From the NCBI GenBank assembly GCA_947476515.1, contig CANJQZ010000055.1, forward strand, positions 1 to 9,713: a DNA stretch of 9,713 bases, given 5' to 3'. The stretch's first letter is position 1. The number at the start of each line of letters is the position of its first letter. Position numbers and translations under genes: made by a program. Below the pieces are notes generated by a model, which had not been told where the DNA came from, did no database searches, and saw nothing but the letters and a program-made list of their open reading frames with translations. This DNA comes from Flavobacteriales bacterium. Its GTDB lineage: Bacteria; Bacteroidota; Bacteroidia; Flavobacteriales_D; Crocinitomicaceae. Of the stretch, positions 6,621 to 9,713 are shown piece by piece.

Positions 6621-7637
6621 TTTTTTCCCATTAAAAATAGACTTTTTCATTGTGGTAAAGCTGAATGAAAATTCTAATGAACTTCGATAAGCAGCTGCTA
6701 TTCTTCCGAGTTCTTGATCATAAGACACACCAAAACGATAGTTTCCAAAATCTACATAGCAGGCAGGAATTAAGGCTCCAGAAGATCTAAAATAAAGTCC
6801 TGTGCTCAATGTTTTTTCATGTTTTAAGGCAGTGATTTGAGAAGACCCTTTAAATTTCAATTTATAAAATGCTCCATATAATCCTTCGTAATGTTTCCCT
6901 TGAATAAATTGAGCCACTTTTATCTCTATACCCATATTGGAACTAAAACCAAAGGCAGACTCCAAATGCAATCCATATTTCGCATAAAGTTGATCCACTG
7001 CTAAGGCATTATACCTCAATTTAGGCTTGTTTATATGCTGAATAAATCCGCCGATATTAATTATTTTTTCTTTGCTCGAACTTCCTTTTCTAGATTTATC
7101 AAAAGAATAATTAACCCCCATTCCAGCATCTATATAACTAAAAGATGCTAATTGGTTGGGTTCATCTACAGCGATAGTATGATCAAAGATAGAGCCATTC
7201 CATTGTGAGTAAAAAGAAAGACTCGAAAAATCAGCATTACGATTATTAAAGGAAGATTGTAGTCCGGCAGATAAGCGATGTCCTTTAGCAAGAGGAATAT
7301 TACCACTTATAGAAATACCCCCACAGGTCATACCAAATTTTGATGCACCACCTGCATCATTCATAAAAAACAATCCAATGCCCCCGAATGCTTTATTTTG
7401 ATGTCTTGATTTTCCAAGTGTAAATTCTGCAGAAGTCATTGTTGTAATAAACCTTGTCCCTGCACCGATCCATTGATTCCTATTTTGTATACTTATGCGC
7501 TCAAAGCCCTCAAAATTTCCAACAGTTGCTGGATTTGTTATCATTAAAGATTTATCATATTGTGTAAAATGATAATCCTGTGCAAGAAGCGCTACTGGAA
7601 TAATGAAAAAAGAAGTTATTACAAGTACTAACCTCAT
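6615..7637 (-). CDS. Type IX secretion system membrane protein, PorP/SprF family
   Basis: A 340-aa outer-membrane protein of the PorP/SprF family. Residues 1-19 form a signal peptide (MRLVLVITSFFIIPVALLA), with cleavage likely before QDYHFTQY. The mature start, with HFTQYDKSLMITNPATVG and then QNRNQWIGAGTRFITT, is the hallmark N-terminal block of this family. It is followed by alternating glycine-rich beta strands such as GGIGLFFMNDAGG, consistent with an outer-membrane beta barrel. PorP/SprF proteins work with the T9SS, and SprF-like copies are often encoded next to, and needed for export of, proteins carrying a type B C-terminal sorting domain. That fits here: its ATG overlaps the stop of the upstream CotH-like gene by ATGA (7634-7637). 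It is more probably a dedicated SprF-like partner than the core PorP, since no core T9SS genes are seen nearby. Confidence 0.9.
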   Translation of the reverse strand: MRLVLVITSFFIIPVALLAQDYHFTQYDKSLMITNPATVGNFEGFERISIQNRNQWIGAGTRFITTMTSAEFTLGKSRHQNKAFGGIGLFFMNDAGGASKFGMTCGGISISGNIPLAKGHRLSAGLQSSFNNRNADFSSLSFYSQWNGSIFDHTIAVDEPNQLASFSYIDAGMGVNYSFDKSRKGSSSKEKIINIGGFIQHINKPKLRYNALAVDQLYAKYGLHLESAFGFSSNMGIEIKVAQFIQGKHYEGLYGAFYKLKFKGSSQITALKHEKTLSTGLYFRSSGALIPACYVDFGNYRFGVSYDQELGRIAAAYRSSLEFSFSFTTMKKSIFNGKKL

Positions 7638-9713
7638 CGAATCAAAGTAATATTTCCAGAAAGCGTTTCTTTTTTTCCATTGATATAAACTACATCTACT
7701 ATGTAGGCATACACACCAGCATTACAAGTCATGCCTTTATAGGATCCATCCCACTTGAAATTCTTTTGACTGGAAGAATACATTGTATTTCCCCAACGGT
7801 CAAAAACGCTAAAGGTAAAGGAAGCGACATCCATACCAACAATTATAGAATAATTATTGTTTTGTTCATTTCCAACACCATTTGGAGAGAAGGCGGTTGG
7901 GATATGAATGCCCATGGAGCAATCTGGAGAAGTGGTAATTGGATCACATTTATCAAGTGGATTGGATCCATTGGTAACCTCTGCACCATCACTAATTCCA
8001 TCACCATCGGTATCAGGATTGGTTGGATTGGTCCCTAAAACACCTTCTTGAGCATCTGTCAAGCCATCGCCATCAGTATCAATTTGACAACCTGGCAAGG
8101 TATCATCTGGATCGCATGGATTGAGAGGGTCGGTTCCATTAAGTACTTCCGTTCCATCGTTGATGCCATCTCCATCTGTATCTGGATTAGAAGGGTTTGT
8201 ACCATTAGCATTTTCTTGACTTGTTGTCAATCCGTCACCATCTAAATCACAATTAGGAGAATTTGGATTTGGAATACAAGGATCTAAATTGGCAGGATCT
8301 TGCTCATCAAAAACACCGTCGCCGTCAGTATCAAGTATCGAAGAATCCAATGCATCAATAATTCCATCTCCATCTGTATCTAATGGAGCAGAAGGATTTG
8401 CACCAATTTCAATTAAGTCATTTTCACCATCTCCATCAGTATCTGGATTGTTTGGATCTGTTCCTGCAAGTACTTCATCTACATTTAATACTCCATCACC
8501 ATCCATGTCTGGGTTGTCAGGAATAAATACAGCTACAATACTTTCTGGTCCCATCACAGCAATGCTGTTGGTGTCTTGGGCAATTGGTAATGCTAATGGA
8601 CCAGTTGTGTAAGTCCAATGACTAAATACATAACCGACATTTGCTTTAGCAACCATATTGGTTTGAATACCACCAAAATAGGTAGTTGACCAAGGATAGG
8701 TTGGTGCCCAAATTGAATTCACCTTAATGGTTCCTGCATTTACAGGAGTCACATCAAAAGTTACAGGAAAGGGTCCTGTTAAAGTATAACAATCAATGAG
8801 CCCTTGGGTCAGTGCTGTACAGCGCAGATTAATATAATCCCTTAAGGCTTGGACATTATTGAGCCAAGTCGTCATATTTCCACCCCATTTGGCAATTTGT
8901 CCGGGCATTTCGGGGGTAATCTCAGTAATCATACTATCGAGCAGCGGGATCACATAGGAACAGGAAAGTTTTGTGTTGAGTAAGTCAATATATCGGGTAA
9001 TATAATATTGATGGACAATCGGATTTTCATTGATTAACTTTTGAATTATACTTGTGTGACCTTGCCCTCCAGGATTTGGTAAAGACTCCACATTACAAGG
9101 ATCAGCGTTTGCAGAAGGATCTGGAATACCAGTATAATTAATATAATGTCCAAAAGTTGCATCCATATCCCAAAGGGTATAACGCCATTTGGTATGATCA
9201 CCACTGGTATCAGTTCCTCTCCACCATGCAGTATTCCAGTTGAGCCAATCCATAGTAACAACATAAGAATTGAACATAAAATAATCTGCAAGAGATTTCC
9301 AATTTAATAAACTATCAACATGCGCAAAATTAGCAGCGTTACCCATATTATTAGCAGCAATATAATTTTTTAAATTATTCCAATCGGGCAAGGCATTTGG
9401 TGCTCCATATTCTTCCCAAGTACCTCCCCAAGTTTTCAAATAGCGCAAATGATATTTATCCTGATTGCAATAGAAATCAGTAAAGTCAGCGTCGTCTGCT
9501 TTTTCACGAATTTCATAAACACCCCAATATTGACCATTAACATATAAAATAGCAGGTCTCCATGTTCTTTCATCCAACTTCAAATCGGCTCGATCAGAGA
9601 GTGTATGAACGAATGCATCACGAATATGAGCGCCACCGCTAGAAAATGGGTAATTATCATTTGCTGCAGGCTTTAAAATTAAACGCTGAAAATTATCTCT
9701 AGTTTTTTCAGGA
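7634..9713 (-). CDS. Secreted CotH kinase-like protein with TSP3 repeats and T9SS type B sorting domain (5' end outside window)
   Basis: The frame stays open to the window edge, giving 692 visible codons; the start is not in view. A TTG at 9581-9583 could be mistaken for a start, but the 43 codons before it continue the conserved domain (RLILKPAANDNYPF, then GAHIRDAFVHTLSDRADLKL). The order is as follows. A CotH kinase-like domain (about 8790-9712) has YVNGQYWGVYEIREKAD, a DWLNWN motif (Asp codon 9248-9250) and LWDMDATFG (Asp codons 9167-9169 and 9161-9163) in the places of catalytic and metal-binding residues. An InlB-like repeat (about 8522-8767) contains GYVFSHW. Next come eight DxDGDG thrombospondin type-3 calcium motifs (7919-8509). 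Last is a gliding-motility-associated sorting domain (about 7637-7909) with IPTAFSPNG, DRWGN, KWDGSYKG and a final LIR. The protein is expected at the cell surface after type IX secretion. Kinase activity is inferred only from the CotH family. Confidence 0.88.
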   Translation of the reverse strand, partial: PEKTRDNFQRLILKPAANDNYPFSSGGAHIRDAFVHTLSDRADLKLDERTWRPAILYVNGQYWGVYEIREKADDADFTDFYCNQDKYHLRYLKTWGGTWEEYGAPNALPDWNNLKNYIAANNMGNAANFAHVDSLLNWKSLADYFMFNSYVVTMDWLNWNTAWWRGTDTSGDHTKWRYTLWDMDATFGHYINYTGIPDPSANADPCNVESLPNPGGQGHTSIIQKLINENPIVHQYYITRYIDLLNTKLSCSYVIPLLDSMITEITPEMPGQIAKWGGNMTTWLNNVQALRDYINLRCTALTQGLIDCYTLTGPFPVTFDVTPVNAGTIKVNSIWAPTYPWSTTYFGGIQTNMVAKANVGYVFSHWTYTTGPLALPIAQDTNSIAVMGPESIVAVFIPDNPDMDGDGVLNVDEVLAGTDPNNPDTDGDGENDLIEIGANPSAPLDTDGDGIIDALDSSILDTDGDGVFDEQDPANLDPCIPNPNSPNCDLDGDGLTTSQENANGTNPSNPDTDGDGINDGTEVLNGTDPLNPCDPDDTLPGCQIDTDGDGLTDAQEGVLGTNPTNPDTDGDGISDGAEVTNGSNPLDKCDPITTSPDCSMGIHIPTAFSPNGVGNEQNNNYSIIVGMDVASFTFSVFDRWGNTMYSSSQKNFKWDGSYKGMTCNAGVYAYIVDVVYINGKKETLSGNITLIR
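7919..8248 (-). repeat. Two-copy 168-bp tandem repeat (54-residue units) within the TSP3 array
   Basis: The units are 8087-8248 and 7919-8080. Each encodes 54 residues, from DxDGDGLT to a closing Cys, with a two-residue join giving a 56-residue period. By hand alignment 36 of 54 residues are identical. Each unit holds two DxDGDG motifs and ends in a C-x8-C loop; a third C-x8-C (CIPNPNSPNC) immediately precedes the first unit. Duplication of one TSP3 module is the simple explanation. The two cysteines of each loop could form disulfides outside the cell. Confidence 0.8.
7919..8509 (-). repeat. Thrombospondin type-3 (DxDGDG) calcium-repeat array in the CotH-like protein
   Basis: The encoded segment contains eight DxDGDG motifs (one DMDGDG, one DLDGDG and six DTDGDG), several followed by ...E...GT(D/N)P.NP. 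This is the TSP3/EF-loop-like pattern that binds calcium and stiffens the stalk of many Bacteroidota surface proteins. The acidic, Cys-containing linkers between motifs are described with the tandem repeat entry. Confidence 0.93.

Noticed and set aside
7766..8612. Three consecutive open frames on the plus strand opposite the TSP3 array (7766-8038, 8048-8245, 8289-8612)
   Set aside because: They mirror the low-complexity Asp/Gly-rich repeat on the minus strand, giving Ser/Pro/Ile-rich translations with no domain or start signal. They are shadows of the repeat.
6615..9713. Toxin or polymorphic adhesin system with an immunity gene
   Set aside because: The C-terminus of the large protein is a sorting domain, not a toxin domain, and its partner is a typical PorP/SprF barrel rather than a small immunity protein.

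Overview
The window is chromosomal DNA from a member of the Bacteroidota, most likely from the Flavobacteriales or a related gliding or marine lineage. Four things point there. There is a PorP/SprF outer-membrane protein beside a secreted protein with a gliding-motility-type C-terminal sorting domain, both type IX secretion (T9SS) hallmarks. There is a flavobacterial-style CrtD carotenoid desaturase. Shine-Dalgarno sequences are essentially absent. Exact TAnnTTTG boxes, the Bacteroidota -7 promoter element, lie in the one sizeable intergenic region. The DNA is AT-rich and tightly packed; no gap between genes exceeds about 110 bases. I see no RNA genes, CRISPR array, insertion sequence or phage material.

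Layout. (1) 13-3134, plus strand: a CrtD-like carotenoid desaturase, then a CdsA-family phosphatidate cytidylyltransferase and a PlsC-family acyltransferase whose reading frames overlap by ATGA. This looks like a membrane-lipid and pigment operon. (2) 3136-4986, minus strand: a tandem-domain universal stress protein followed 24 bp later by class I fructose-1,6-bisphosphatase, probably co-transcribed. (3) 4987-5093: a divergent control region with one exact TAnnTTTG box per direction and a 14-bp perfect palindrome. (4) 5094-6620, plus strand: a bacterial GH3-family adenylating enzyme. (5) 6615-9713, minus strand: a large secreted protein, cut by the window edge, with a CotH kinase-like domain, an InlB-like repeat, thrombospondin type-3 calcium repeats and a type B T9SS sorting domain. 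It is translationally coupled to a downstream PorP/SprF protein.

How they work together. CdsA and PlsC catalyse neighbouring steps of phospholipid synthesis: PlsC makes phosphatidate and CdsA activates it to CDP-diacylglycerol. The carotenoid enzyme acts in the same membrane. The CotH-like protein and its PorP/SprF partner form a second unit, a surface-exposed protein and its probable dedicated export or anchoring partner. Fbp and Usp suggest a link between gluconeogenesis and stress, but that is inference. The most interesting unit is the CotH/TSP3/T9SS protein with PorP. I did not find a clearly unprecedented system.
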